A DNA stretch of 64,000 nt from Verrucomicrobiota bacterium (GCA_023428905.1 JAEYWP010000008.1:331911-395910); one strand, 5' to 3'. Counted from the stretch's first letter, positions 42,625 through 55,079 are shown. Translations and numbers: made by a program. Notes: generated by a model from the letters alone, not told the origin.

Positions 42625-45600
42625 TCAGAACGAGAACGTGTTGGTGACGAACCACTCCTGTGTCGGCTTGATACGGACCGTGGCCCAGGTCTTGCCGTCC
42701 GGCTGGACGGAGATCGGGATCACACCGTCATCCGCGAAGGCATTGCGGATATTGAGCTGGATCTTCCAATTGACGCGGTCGGTCAGCTTGCGCTCGTAGC
42801 CGACCCACAGGTCGATCGCATCCTCGGACGGGCCGTAATACGGGCTGGCCAGGTCGAAGGTGTACTCGGTGGCGGACTTTGCCAGCACCGGGTAACCGAT
42901 GATAATCTTGTCCTCCCAACGATAAGCGCCACCCACACTGACGCCACGCAGCGCCCCATTGCGGAAGGCGTAGTTGGTAACGAAGTTGAAGCGCCACGGG
43001 CGGATTTCCGACGCGGCCGCACCTTCCTGCAGCTTGAGCAGGGTCCAGCTGCCGAGGGTCGCATTCCACTGCTGACGCAGGGTCTGGGCATTCGGGCCGC
43101 CCGAGAACATGCGCATCTCGCCGGCCGGACCGGCCATCTGCTGGTTGATGTAGTTCACGAACGCGAGGGCGTCGGCCGAACCGACATTGTTGCGGGTGGC
43201 TTCCGTCTTGGAGGCGTTGAACGACACGCGCCAGTTGTTGGTCGGGTTGGCGGTGACTTCGAACTCATACCCTTCCGACACGGTGTCGGAGGTCATGGTC
43301 AGGCCCGGAGGGGTGGTGGCACCCCAGAGGCGGTAAGCCTGGACCTGCGATGGATCCGGGTTGTCGAAGTTCGACTGCGGGGTGAAGCCCCAGTAGTCGT
43401 AGAAGGCCTTCGGCAGGCTCTGCTGGATCTGATTCCACGCCGCGATGGACGCGTTCTCACGGGCCAGCGCCTGTTCGTCGGTCTCACCATTGGCGGTGTC
43501 GGCGTCGAAGTTGTAGCGCCACTCGTTGGAACCGTTGGCGCTGTCCAGCGTGTAGGTGTTCAGGTTATACAGGAACACGTTTCGCCAGCGCAGGCCGTAG
43601 CTGATGATGTCGCCGAACGCGCTCAGATTGCTCATTGGCGTGCTGGAGGAGGTGACGGTTGCCTCGTACTTCACCACGCGTACCGAGTACTTGTCGTCCT
43701 TGGTCGAAAGCGTGATGCCGTAGTCCTTGGTCTTGCCGGTCGGGTTGCCCAGGACATCCCCGTAGATCCCGCGGCGGGTGCCGGCGATCTCGAAGTTCTC
43801 CGAGGTGTTGTACGACAGGCTGACGTTGATCGGGAGCGGATCGTTCTCGAAGAGGCGGTTCAGATGGGCGACCACACCCCAGCTGACGGAGTGATCCTTG
43901 ACCGTGCTGTTGGGGCTGTCCGGCAGGCGGTAGACGTTGGGGCTGAGGTTCAGCGTGCTGCGCGGTCCGGTATTGGGGGCGCTCACGTCCTTGCCCTGGA
44001 CCTCGTCATAACGCCAGCCGACCGTGCCGACGATCGCGCCGTCCCACCAGAAACTCTGCCAGGTGCCGGCGTAGGACTTGGTCTTGCGCAGCGCCTTGGC
44101 GGCATTGGTGGTGAGGCTCTGGTCGCCGTCGCGGTAGCGGGCGATGTCGAGGTAGTAGTCGCTGTTCCAGCCGCGGTAGTTCGCCGGGTTGGAGTTCTGC
44201 GCCGGGGCCGCCGCGGTGGGCAGGAAGTTGAAGACGTTGCTCAGGTTGGCCGGAACCGTCCATGGATCGCCGTAGGGCGTGTTGGCCGCGTTCCACTCCG
44301 AGGAGAAGTGGTAGAGCGCGCCGTCATCCAGGTCGATCGACGTGCTGATGCCAGGGATGTTCGAACCGGCCGCGGTGGAGCGGGCGGAGATCGAGTTGCC
44401 CAGGTAGATCATGCCGATCGGGGGCCGGTCATTGAACGGCAGGGCCGTGCCAATATAGTCGTCGAAGGCCCTGGTCGTGGCGTAGAGCTGCCAGCTGCGG
44501 TCCTCGGAGCGGTACTCCTCGTCGCTGAAGACACCGTTCAACCGATGTTTGCCGACCAGCTTGCGCCAGAAGGCACTGTCGATCACGTCGGAGGCGCGGA
44601 ACTCACCGAAGAGCGAGACGCGGGCGTACTCGCGATCGCTCATGTAGGAACTGCCGCGGCCGTTGGCCTGGACGTAGGGGCGGCCCACGTTCGGGTTGGC
44701 GCTGAGGTCCTGGAATTGGGACAGGATATCGATGTCGAGGGTCGGGGTGCCGCTGATCAGCGCCTCGCCGCCGCGTTCGTACTTCTGCTTGTCGACCGCG
44801 AGTTCGAGGCCGACGCGATCATCCCAGCCGGTCTGGCGGACCGCGACGTTGTAGGAATCCCACTCCTCCCACTCCCGCTTGTTATCCCCGTCGATCAGGG
44901 TGTCGTAGAAGTTGAAGACCGAGGCATCGGTCAGGGACATTTCCCGGTATTGGCCAAACTGATACCCAGGCAGGCGGGCATTGGTTGCGTAGGTCGGCAG
45001 GCCGCCCACGCCATAAAAGACGCCGGAGAAGCGCAGGCCCACCAGGGAGGAAGAGCCGGAGCGCAGGGTGCCGTCGGCATTGCGTGCGCCCTTGTTCACG
45101 TAGCCGCCGTAGCGGCTGTAGAGCTGGCCGGTGCCGCCGTCGTAGAAATAGAACGGCTGCTGCTGGTTGCCGCGGCCGGAGATCCACGCGTTATAATCCG
45201 GATCAGCGAGGCGGGTCTGGCCCGCGCTGTCGCCGCCCACGGGCGGATTGTCCTCACGCTCGGCCAGGTAGCCGTTCGTCAGGAGCAGTTTGTTCATCCC
45301 GCCAAACGGATTGTCGGCGGACACGCCGGTTGGGCGGTACCACGGGGTGACGTGGTCATTGGGCGGGATGATGCGCGGACGGTTGGCATCGATCTCACCA
45401 TGCTCGAACTTCGCGGTGATGCTGGTGTGGAAGGAACGGTCCTTGAAGAGGCGCGGTTCCCAGCGGATCGCGCCGTAGACACGCTCGTCGTCCTCGAAGG
45501 CCGGGTCCTGCTTGAACTTCTCGCGGTCCCAGAGGCCGGCGACGCGGATCGCGAGCACGTTGTCGATCAGCTCCTGGTTGACGTCGAGGCTGCCGCGGAG

Positions 45601-46224
45601 GCTGCCGTAGGAGCCGGTGCGCACCTGGACCTCACCCTTGTTGCGGAACTCCGCGTTGCGGAGGGACGCGTTGATGATGCCGGCGGGTTTGCCGAGACCG
45701 AAAAGGATGGAGTTGGGACCGCGCTGGATGTCGACGCGGTCGACGTTGTAGCCGTCCCAGGGGATGTCCGAGACGAAGAAGTCGCGGGTGTTGTCCGCCG
45801 AACTGAGGCCACGCACGCGATTGGCGCCGGTGGGGGCGCGCAGGTTGGACGTTTCGTCCACGCTGGTGCCGTTGCCGAGCCCAGCGTAGGTGCCGCGGGT
45901 GCCCGCGACTTCGGCGTTGGTGGTGTACTGCAGCAGGGTGGTGTTGTCGGTCGCGCCGATGTCATCGAGCAGGGCGCGCGTGACGACGGAGATCGCCGCA
46001 CCAACGTCCCGCAGGTCCGTACGGATACGGGTTCCGGCGAGGGTCTGGGTCGCGGCGTATCCGCGATCCTGCGTCGCGTTGATTTCGAAGGGAGTCAGTT
46101 GGATGACCTCCTCCTCGGCTTCGGTTTCTGCCGGCGCAGGCGCCGGCGCGGTTTGGGCGAACAGCCCCTGGCAAGCGGCCGCCGCGGTCAGGGCGAGCAG
46201 CCGTTTCCTGTTTGGGTTCTTCAT
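42625..46224 (-). CDS. TonB-dependent outer membrane receptor (1199 aa class)
   Basis: Signal peptide MKNPNRKRLLALTAAAACQGLFAQ, an acidic/Pro linker, then QLTPFEINATQDRGYAATQTLAGTRIRT leading into the plug (about 45-220) with SVVTRALLDDIGATDN, NRVRGLSSADNTRDFF and RGPNSILFGLGKPAGIINA. The large barrel ends WFVTNTFSF with terminal Phe. Motifs match the receptor at 33.8 kb almost position by position (SADNTR, RGPNSILFGLG, TLAG(S/T)RI), so the two are paralogues that now flank a LacI-type gene and a two-component system. The ligand is unknown. ATG at 46222-46224, with a leader hairpin upstream and its own terminator. Confidence 0.93.
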   Translation of the reverse strand: MKNPNRKRLLALTAAAACQGLFAQTAPAPAPAETEAEEEVIQLTPFEINATQDRGYAATQTLAGTRIRTDLRDVGAAISVVTRALLDDIGATDNTTLLQYTTNAEVAGTRGTYAGLGNGTSVDETSNLRAPTGANRVRGLSSADNTRDFFVSDIPWDGYNVDRVDIQRGPNSILFGLGKPAGIINASLRNAEFRNKGEVQVRTGSYGSLRGSLDVNQELIDNVLAIRVAGLWDREKFKQDPAFEDDERVYGAIRWEPRLFKDRSFHTSITAKFEHGEIDANRPRIIPPNDHVTPWYRPTGVSADNPFGGMNKLLLTNGYLAEREDNPPVGGDSAGQTRLADPDYNAWISGRGNQQQPFYFYDGGTGQLYSRYGGYVNKGARNADGTLRSGSSSLVGLRFSGVFYGVGGLPTYATNARLPGYQFGQYREMSLTDASVFNFYDTLIDGDNKREWEEWDSYNVAVRQTGWDDRVGLELAVDKQKYERGGEALISGTPTLDIDILSQFQDLSANPNVGRPYVQANGRGSSYMSDREYARVSLFGEFRASDVIDSAFWRKLVGKHRLNGVFSDEEYRSEDRSWQLYATTRAFDDYIGTALPFNDRPPIGMIYLGNSISARSTAAGSNIPGISTSIDLDDGALYHFSSEWNAANTPYGDPWTVPANLSNVFNFLPTAAAPAQNSNPANYRGWNSDYYLDIARYRDGDQSLTTNAAKALRKTKSYAGTWQSFWWDGAIVGTVGWRYDEVQGKDVSAPNTGPRSTLNLSPNVYRLPDSPNSTVKDHSVSWGVVAHLNRLFENDPLPINVSLSYNTSENFEIAGTRRGIYGDVLGNPTGKTKDYGITLSTKDDKYSVRVVKYEATVTSSSTPMSNLSAFGDIISYGLRWRNVFLYNLNTYTLDSANGSNEWRYNFDADTANGETDEQALARENASIAAWNQIQQSLPKAFYDYWGFTPQSNFDNPDPSQVQAYRLWGATTPPGLTMTSDTVSEGYEFEVTANPTNNWRVSFNASKTEATRNNVGSADALAFVNYINQQMAGPAGEMRMFSGGPNAQTLRQQWNATLGSWTLLKLQEGAAASEIRPWRFNFVTNYAFRNGALRGVSVGGAYRWEDKIIIGYPVLAKSATEYTFDLASPYYGPSEDAIDLWVGYERKLTDRVNWKIQLNIRNAFADDGVIPISVQPDGKTWATVRIKPTQEWFVTNTFSF

Positions 46225-46280
46225 GGTAGGGTAGATACGAGTCGTTGCTCGCGGAAGCCCAGCGACCTTGGCAGTCGCTG
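46225..46280 (-). promoter_or_regulatory. 5' leader: hairpin plus G-free spacer before TonB receptor
   Basis: Stem CAGCGAC/GTCGCTG (46260-46266, 46274-46280) with a 7-nt loop; the last 13 bases before the ATG are G-free on the minus strand (TATCTACCCTACC). No Shine-Dalgarno sequence. Confidence 0.45.
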
Positions 46281-46483
46281 AGGAGGCATCCGCACCCGTT
46301 CGCAGTTGGGAGGCGAAGTCGGGCGAATGCGTTCAACGCCCGCCCGGAGCCACAAGCAATGGCCCGGGATTTCACATTGGAGAAATCACGGGACAGTCAT
46401 CCGGCCGTTTTCAGAGGAGGAAGCGGCCGAATCGGCCGCCGCCTTATTTTGTACTACCATTAGAACGACCCATGTCTGGTCGG

Positions 46484-46511
46484 CCGCTCACCACGGAGCC
46501 GGGGTGAGCGG
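46484..46511. promoter_or_regulatory. Inverted repeat in the divergent promoter region
   Basis: CCGCTCACC/GGTGAGCGG (46484-46492, 46503-46511, 10-nt loop) lies in the 390-base gap between the divergent TonB receptor and secreted-protein genes, about 100 bases before the latter's ATG. An AT-rich patch (46444-46462) next to it may be a promoter. Nothing else is visible in the gap beyond the receptor leader. Confidence 0.35.
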
Positions 46512-46614
46512 AAAGCGGAACGTCGCTCCCGCCCGGTTCAATTGAAGAAGCTGTAAAAGGATCCCGCGCGCTTGGGCCTGCGCACCGTCGGGATACATAC
46601 AGGTCACACGTCAC

Positions 46615-47844
46615 ATGTTTTTCCGATCCGCCCCGCGCCCCCTCCGCCTTCTCGCGCTCGCCAGCGCTGCCGTCCCGCTTTTCACGCTCTCGCTTGCAGC
46701 ACAGGAAGCACCCGCGCTGATCAATGTTTCCACCCGGGGAGAAGTGGGCACCGGCGCCGATGTGATGATCGCGGGCGTGGTGGTGACTGGCAACGCGCCG
46801 CGCACGCTGCTCTTTCGCGTGCAGGGCGCTTCGCTCACGCCGCAGGGCGTCCAAGGTGCGCTCGCGGACCCTGAACTCACCCTGCACGCCCTGTCGACAG
46901 GCGCGGAAATCGGCACAAACACCGACTGGCGCGACAACCCCGCTGCCGATCTCGCACTCGCCCAACAGCATGGCTTGGTGCCCAAGGACGAACGCGAGTG
47001 TCTCCTCGTCCGCTCGGTCGCTCCAGGAAGCTACACCGCGACGGTCACGGGCAAAAACAACACGACGGGAGTCGCCCTCGTGGAGGTGTTTGACCTCGAC
47101 ACCCTGACCAGCACGGCGCCCTCGGCCTCCCGCGTCCTCAATCTTTCCACCCGGGCTCAGGTGGGCTCGGGCACCTCTGTGCTGATCACCGGCTTCATCA
47201 TCGGAGGCAGCACCCCGCGCAACATCTTGATCAACGGCATTGCCGGTTCGCTCTCCGAGTTTGGGCTCGGTGCGGCCCTGCCTGACTCCTTCCTCACCGT
47301 GGTGAAGATGGAGGGGGATAAACAGACGGTCATCGCCGAGTCGGACGACTGGATCACGTCACCCGATTTCGACGCGATCGCCCGCTCCGGCGCAGGGCCG
47401 CGCGACCCGCTGGAGGCGTCGGTGTACCTGCGCAACCTCTCCCCGGGAAGCTACACCGCCATCCTGCGTGGCGTCGACGGATCCGAGGGCGTGGGTTTGC
47501 CGGAGTTGTACGAGCTTCGCACGGATGGCACCGCCCGCTTTTCCCTGCCCACCCTCGCCGGCCGCAAGGGCAGCCTGGTGTATTCAACGGGCACCGTCGG
47601 CCAGACCGTGGCGGTGAGTTTTGCCGCCAATGGCGTGGCGGTGGTCGGCACCGGCGCAGCCGGCACCTACACCTACACGGTGAAGGATGACTTCCGGGCC
47701 GACGTCAGCGTCACCGCCAGCGGCTACACCGTCACCGGCACGCTTCAATTCTACCGCGGCAACATGGCGGTCTTTGAGGGCAAACTGCAGGCGCCGGGCA
47801 CCGCCAATCAGGACGCGGGCGGCATCCTCGTCCTCGAGCCTTGA
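46615..47844 (+). CDS. Secreted protein with two internal repeats (VGTG...GxSTPR type)
   Basis: 409 aa. Signal peptide to about residue 30 (LFTLSLAAQ). Two copies of a 135-residue beta-rich domain follow. Copy one (about 35-160) has INVSTRGEVGTGADVMIAG, APRTLLFRVQGASL and SYTATVTGKNNTTGVALVEV; copy two (about 175-300) has LNLSTRAQVGSGTSVLITG, TPRNILINGIAGSL and SYTAILRGVDGSEGVGLPEL. A further beta domain of about 100 residues ends the protein. Proteins with this repeat are abundant in verrucomicrobial secretomes, often joined to enzymes or PEP-CTERM tails, but here there is neither. Function unknown, possibly surface-associated or ligand-binding. ATG at 46615 without a Shine-Dalgarno sequence. 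Confidence 0.82.
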   Translation: MFFRSAPRPLRLLALASAAVPLFTLSLAAQEAPALINVSTRGEVGTGADVMIAGVVVTGNAPRTLLFRVQGASLTPQGVQGALADPELTLHALSTGAEIGTNTDWRDNPAADLALAQQHGLVPKDERECLLVRSVAPGSYTATVTGKNNTTGVALVEVFDLDTLTSTAPSASRVLNLSTRAQVGSGTSVLITGFIIGGSTPRNILINGIAGSLSEFGLGAALPDSFLTVVKMEGDKQTVIAESDDWITSPDFDAIARSGAGPRDPLEASVYLRNLSPGSYTAILRGVDGSEGVGLPELYELRTDGTARFSLPTLAGRKGSLVYSTGTVGQTVAVSFAANGVAVVGTGAAGTYTYTVKDDFRADVSVTASGYTVTGTLQFYRGNMAVFEGKLQAPGTANQDAGGILVLEP

Positions 47845-47944
47845 GCGAGGGCCGGCGCTAACGTTTGAGCGTAACAAAACGCCGGGCTCGGTGGCGCCCG
47901 GGCCGCTTCCGCTTTAGGAGTGGCCCGAACTGTTTCGCATCACC

Positions 47945-49048
47945 ATGCCCTCCTCCTCCCCGACTGGCCCCACGCGGCGACGTTTTGTTCAAACCCTCGC
48001 CGCCGGATTCGGAGCCCTGATGGCTCCCTCGATCGGCACCTCGCTCCTCTCCGCCGCAGAACCCAGGAAGAAACTGGGCGTCGCCCTGGTCGGCCTCGGC
48101 GGATACGCCCGCGGCCAGCTCGCTCCGGCTCTCCTGGAGACCCGCCACTGCCGCCTCGCCGGGGTGGTCACCGGCACCCCGTCCAAGGGCGAGCAGTGGC
48201 GCCGTCAATACAACCTGCCCGAGAACGCGGTGTACAGCTACGAGACCTTCGAGCGGATCGCGGACAATCCCGACATCGACATCATTTACATCGTAGTCCC
48301 CAACGGACTACACGCCGAGTTCACCATCCGCGCCGCCAGGGCGGGCAAGCACGTGATCTGCGAAAAACCGATGGCCGTCACGGTCGAGGAGTGCGACCGC
48401 ATGATCGAGGCCTGCAACGCCGCGAAGCGGAAGTTGTCGATCGGCTACCGCCTCCACTTTGAGCCGCATAACCTCGAGGTGATGCGCCTCGCCCGGACCC
48501 GCGAGTTCGGCGCGATCAAGCGGGTGGAGGCCAACGATGCCTACGTCTCGCCCGGCGGCACCTGGCGTCACGACCCGGTGCTGGCCGGCGGTCCCCTGAT
48601 GGACCTGGGCGTGTATTGCGTGCAGGCGGGCTGTTACGGCACCGGCGAGGAGCCGATCGCCGTCACCGCGCGCGAGGAAAAGACCGACCACGAGCGTTTC
48701 GCCAAGGTCGAGGAGACGATCCATTGGACCATGGAATTTCCCAGCGGCGCGAAGGCCGACTGCATGATGAGCTACAACAAGTCCGCCAACAACCTGAGGG
48801 TGGAGGCGGAGAAGGGCTGGTACGAGGTCAGCCCGGCCTACGCCTACCGCGGCATCCGCGGCAAAACCAGCAAGGGCGCGATGGACTTCCCGCAGGTGAA
48901 CCAGCAGGCCCTGCAAATGGACGCCTTTGCCCAGTGCATCCTCGAGAACAAGCCCACCACCGTGCCGCCCGAGATGGGGCGGCGCGATGTGAAGATCATG
49001 CGGGCGATCTACGAGGCGGCGAAGAGCGGCAAACGCGTCACCCTCTGA
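47945..49048 (+). CDS. Tat-exported Gfo/Idh/MocA oxidoreductase (glucose-fructose oxidoreductase-like)
   Basis: 367 aa. The twin-arginine signal TRRRFVQTLAAGFGALMAP sends it across the membrane folded. The NAD(P)-binding motif is LGVALVGLGGYARGQLAPAL (about 43-62); IVVPNGLHAEFTIRAARAGKHVICEKP gives the conserved EKP. The following YRLHFEPHNLEVMRLAR and GGPLMDLGVYCVQAGCYG resemble glucose-fructose oxidoreductase of Zymomonas, an exported enzyme with tightly bound NADP. The substrate is unproven. Its stop codon directly abuts the stop codon of the convergent nuclease gene (49046-49048 TGA, 49049-49051 TCA). It differs clearly from the other exported family member at 30 kb. Confidence 0.9.
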   Translation: MPSSSPTGPTRRRFVQTLAAGFGALMAPSIGTSLLSAAEPRKKLGVALVGLGGYARGQLAPALLETRHCRLAGVVTGTPSKGEQWRRQYNLPENAVYSYETFERIADNPDIDIIYIVVPNGLHAEFTIRAARAGKHVICEKPMAVTVEECDRMIEACNAAKRKLSIGYRLHFEPHNLEVMRLARTREFGAIKRVEANDAYVSPGGTWRHDPVLAGGPLMDLGVYCVQAGCYGTGEEPIAVTAREEKTDHERFAKVEETIHWTMEFPSGAKADCMMSYNKSANNLRVEAEKGWYEVSPAYAYRGIRGKTSKGAMDFPQVNQQALQMDAFAQCILENKPTTVPPEMGRRDVKIMRAIYEAAKSGKRVTL

Positions 49049-50902
49049 TCACTCCGGCGCGAGCCGGAGGCCGATCACCACCGGGTCGTGATCCGACGCG
49101 CGATACGGCGTGCCCGCATTCAGGGCCTGCTGGTCGCGCGTCTTGTTTTCGAGGTTGTAGTCCAGGTAAGGCGGCTCGTCGGCATTGATGTGCCACGCCG
49201 CCGCACCCGTCACCTGGGGCAGCAGCGACGCGGTCGCGAGGGCGTGATCGAGGTAACCCGCCTGCGCGGCGTAGGTGTAGGAATACGCCGAATCCCCCTG
49301 GAACCGCTGCAGCAGGTCCACATACCCGCCGGCACGCAGCCGGTCGATCGGATCCTCCTCCCGGTAGGCGTTGAGGTCACCGACGATCAAAACGTCCGGG
49401 TCGCCCAGCATGGCGCCAGGTTCTGCCAGGTAGCGGAGCAGTTGCGCGGCCTGCCGGCGGCGCTGGTCGTTGTAGGCGGACTGGCCGTCCTTCTGGTCGA
49501 GATCCGCCCCGGCGGCGCCGCCCGGGCTCTTCGATTTGAAGTGATTCACCACCACGGTGAGCCGCCCGCCGCCGGCGCGCTCCTCGAAGGTCTGGACGAG
49601 CGGCGGACGCTCGAACACCGCGGCCGCCTCCGACGTATCCGTGCGCGCAGGACCAACAGCCTGGACGCGCGCCTGACGGTACACCAGGGCCACCTGGATC
49701 TGGTCGGTGCCGGCAATGGCGAGCGAGTCCACCAGCGCATACGCGTCCCCTCCGGCGGCCTCATTTAGCCCCGCCACCAAGTCGGCCAGGGCCCTGTTCT
49801 CCGGGTGGCGCTCCACCTCCATCAGGGCGTAGATGTCCGCGTCCAGGGCGCGCAGGGAGGCCAGGATCTTGGCCCGCTGCCGCAGCCGTTCCGCCTCGCT
49901 CGAGGCGCCTCGGCTCCCCTCACCCAGGCTGACAAAATAGTTGAGCACGTTGGCCGAGGCCACCCGCAGTGTCGCATCTCCCACCAAAGGCGGGGTGGCC
50001 GGGCGGGGATTGCCCTCGCCAAAGCGCACCTCGCCTTCGGGATCCAGGCGGTAGTTGTTGAAACGATACGAGAGGACGCCGGTCAGCCCGGTGATCGTAT
50101 CCCCGTTGCGGAGCGTGGCTCCCGACGGGGTCGACCGCAGATAGGGCGTGGGTGAGGGCCAGGCTTTGCTGGAAGCATCGTCGAGCAGGATCGAGCGGGT
50201 GCGGTTCTGGCGCTGCAGGGCGTCCACCGCGGCACGGTTGCTGTCGCCTTCAAAACGAATGCCGGCCGGATCCCGGTCATTGGGATCAACGAGGTGCGTG
50301 GGTTGCACCAGGCGGTCCCCGGCGGCGAGCATCACCTCGCCATACTGGCCGAGCCGCTCCACGCCCGAGACGCGAAGGAGGGAGGGAAACTGCACGCGCA
50401 TCCCCTCGAGGCGCTCCCAGCTTCCCTGTCCGGGCAATTCCACCTGGACCGGCGGCGGCAGGGCCCCCCTGCCCTCGGCAACGAGCGCGACCCGGTCGAG
50501 CTCCGTCAGGCCGTTAAACTCCTTGACCGTGCCGGTCACCGTCACGCGGTCGCCGGGGCGAAGTCGCCCCGCGGTCGCGTTGCCCGGGGCATAGACATAA
50601 ACCCCATCGGAGGTCGCGGGATCGCCGTCCGCACTGCCCGCCTCGTCCTGCAGATAAAATCCATCCACGCCGGCGGCCGCCTGGAGCAGGCCCGTCACCA
50701 CGCCGCGCACCACCACCGTCTGGCCCTCCAGGGGCGACGTCTCCCCGCTCCCTTGCACCGCCGAGATGCGGTGGGTCGGGGTCGGCGCCACGACCGGAGC
50801 GGCCGCGTGGCTCGCTGCCGGGGCCACCGCAGTGAGGCAGGCGGCGAGCGCCCAGACGGCGACGCGATTGACCCGGGCAAAAGGCATGGCGGAGACGTAC
50901 AT
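49049..50902 (-). CDS. ExeM/NucH-type extracellular endonuclease/phosphatase-fold nuclease
   Basis: About 617 aa from the ATG at 50900-50902; another ATG five codons later is equally possible. Signal peptide VAVWALAACLTAVAPAASHA. The N-terminal part (about 45-260) is an OB-like nuclease-accessory domain with VVVRGVVTGLLQ and GFYLQDEAGSADGDPATSDGVYVY, the standard ExeM/NucH start. The C-terminal catalytic domain (about 295-617) is of the endonuclease/exonuclease/phosphatase fold: RVASANVLNYF, ALMEVERHPEN with the metal-binding Glu, VIVGDLNAY, and RASDHDPVVIGL with the catalytic His. It should degrade extracellular DNA for nutrient use or biofilm turnover. No LPXTG or PEP-CTERM anchor is present. 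Confidence 0.9.
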   Translation of the reverse strand: MYVSAMPFARVNRVAVWALAACLTAVAPAASHAAAPVVAPTPTHRISAVQGSGETSPLEGQTVVVRGVVTGLLQAAAGVDGFYLQDEAGSADGDPATSDGVYVYAPGNATAGRLRPGDRVTVTGTVKEFNGLTELDRVALVAEGRGALPPPVQVELPGQGSWERLEGMRVQFPSLLRVSGVERLGQYGEVMLAAGDRLVQPTHLVDPNDRDPAGIRFEGDSNRAAVDALQRQNRTRSILLDDASSKAWPSPTPYLRSTPSGATLRNGDTITGLTGVLSYRFNNYRLDPEGEVRFGEGNPRPATPPLVGDATLRVASANVLNYFVSLGEGSRGASSEAERLRQRAKILASLRALDADIYALMEVERHPENRALADLVAGLNEAAGGDAYALVDSLAIAGTDQIQVALVYRQARVQAVGPARTDTSEAAAVFERPPLVQTFEERAGGGRLTVVVNHFKSKSPGGAAGADLDQKDGQSAYNDQRRRQAAQLLRYLAEPGAMLGDPDVLIVGDLNAYREEDPIDRLRAGGYVDLLQRFQGDSAYSYTYAAQAGYLDHALATASLLPQVTGAAAWHINADEPPYLDYNLENKTRDQQALNAGTPYRASDHDPVVIGLRLAPE

Positions 50903-50962
50903 GGAAAACGCAGGAACGGAGGCACGCCGCCGGGCGAAGTAAACCAAAACCCGAGGGAAGTC

Positions 50963-51093
50963 GTGATTCGTGATTTACGTTTCGTGATTTGGCACCGTGA
51001 CGTCGCGCCCGTGACCTCCGCGTCACACAACACCCTGCACGCCGGGCTGTTGATCCTCCGAAATCGCGAATCCCGAATCATAAATCCCGAGTC
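50963..51093. repeat. Intergenic GTGATT-type short repeats in opposite orientations
   Basis: Between the nuclease and gcvP starts, CGTGATTCGTGATTTACG and TTTCGTGATTT (50963-50991) face a cluster in the opposite orientation (51061-51093, AATCGCGAATCCCGAATC and ATAAATCCCGA). The words match those near 16.28, 16.57, 54.08 and 63.7-63.85 kb. Confidence 0.55.
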
Positions 51094-51161
51094 TAAGACG
51101 CCCCGCGCTCGGCACCGGAAATCCGTTTGCGTCGGGCTTCCCGGAATCTAGCGTCGACAGG

Positions 51162-54080
<2,919 letters not shown>

Positions 54081-54281
54081 TTTATGATTTATAGTTGGGC
54101 GGAGCGCTGACTCCTGCGGACCACCCTTCCAGAATCACAAGACCACGGCCTTCCTCGTTGCCTCTGCGTCCTCCGTGTCCGCGCCCAGTGCGCTCCGCGT
54201 AAGTAAGCCGATGCAGAGCGGCTGCGCGGCCGTCGACTTCAGGCATGGTTTGAGCATCGTGCGCTGCTCACACCACCCGCC

Positions 54282-55079
54282 ATGAAGCTCATCCGCCACC
54301 TCACCCCCTCGGGTCCCGCCTTTGCCTCGCTCCACGTGGACGGCTTGGCCAGCGCCGTCGAGGGCGACCTTCAGCATGGCTTCCGCGAGGTCGGCACGCC
54401 CGCGCTTCCGGGCAAGCGGCTTGCTCCGCTTGAGCCGACCAACCTCATCGGCATCGCCCTCAATTACCGACGCCATGCCGAAGAAACCGGGAAAGGCGTG
54501 CCGACCCGCCCTGTCTGGTTCGCCAAAACCACGGCGGCTGTCCAGAACCCCGGCGATCCCATCCTGCTCCCGGCAGCGGCGGGCAGCGAGAAGGTCGACT
54601 TTGAAGGCGAACTGGCGGTGGTGATCGGCCGGTCCTGCAAGAACGTCCCCGTCGAGCGCGCCCTCGAATACGTTTTCGGGTACACCATTGCCAACGATGT
54701 TTCCGCGCGGGACTGGCAGTTCGAGTGGGGCGGCGGACAATTTTGCCAGGCGAAGAGCTTCGACACCTTCTGCCCCCTCGGTCCGGTCCTTGTTACCGCG
54801 GATGAGATTCCACAGCCCAACCGGCTCAGCCTGCGGACCAAGGTCAACGGACAGCTCATGCAGGACTGGACGACCTCGGACATGGTCTTTGATGTGCCGA
54901 CCCTCATTTCTTTCCTCAGTCAGAGCCGCACGCTCGTCCCCGGGACGGTGATTCTCACCGGCACCCCTCATGGCGTGGGCGCGGCGCGAACCCCGCCGCG
55001 CTTTCTCAAGGCGGGTGATACGGTGTCGATCGAGATCGAACACCTGGGGACGTTGACCAATCCGGTCGCGCACGAGTGA
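54282..55079 (+). CDS. Fumarylacetoacetate hydrolase family protein
   Basis: 265 aa. The FAH fold is recognised by NLIGIALNYRRHAEETG near residue 55, the metal-binding FEGELAVVIG and the region VFGYTIANDVSARDWQF, with ILTGTPHGVGAART near the C-terminus. Family members hydrolyse or decarboxylate 2,4-diketo acids with a divalent metal; the closest functional groups are acylpyruvase/oxaloacetate tautomerase and 2-keto-4-pentenoate hydratase, and this one cannot be assigned further. The protein is probably cytoplasmic because no signal peptide is seen. The 200-base gap from gcvP carries short repeats and no other ORF. Confidence 0.88.
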   Translation: MKLIRHLTPSGPAFASLHVDGLASAVEGDLQHGFREVGTPALPGKRLAPLEPTNLIGIALNYRRHAEETGKGVPTRPVWFAKTTAAVQNPGDPILLPAAAGSEKVDFEGELAVVIGRSCKNVPVERALEYVFGYTIANDVSARDWQFEWGGGQFCQAKSFDTFCPLGPVLVTADEIPQPNRLSLRTKVNGQLMQDWTTSDMVFDVPTLISFLSQSRTLVPGTVILTGTPHGVGAARTPPRFLKAGDTVSIEIEHLGTLTNPVAHE

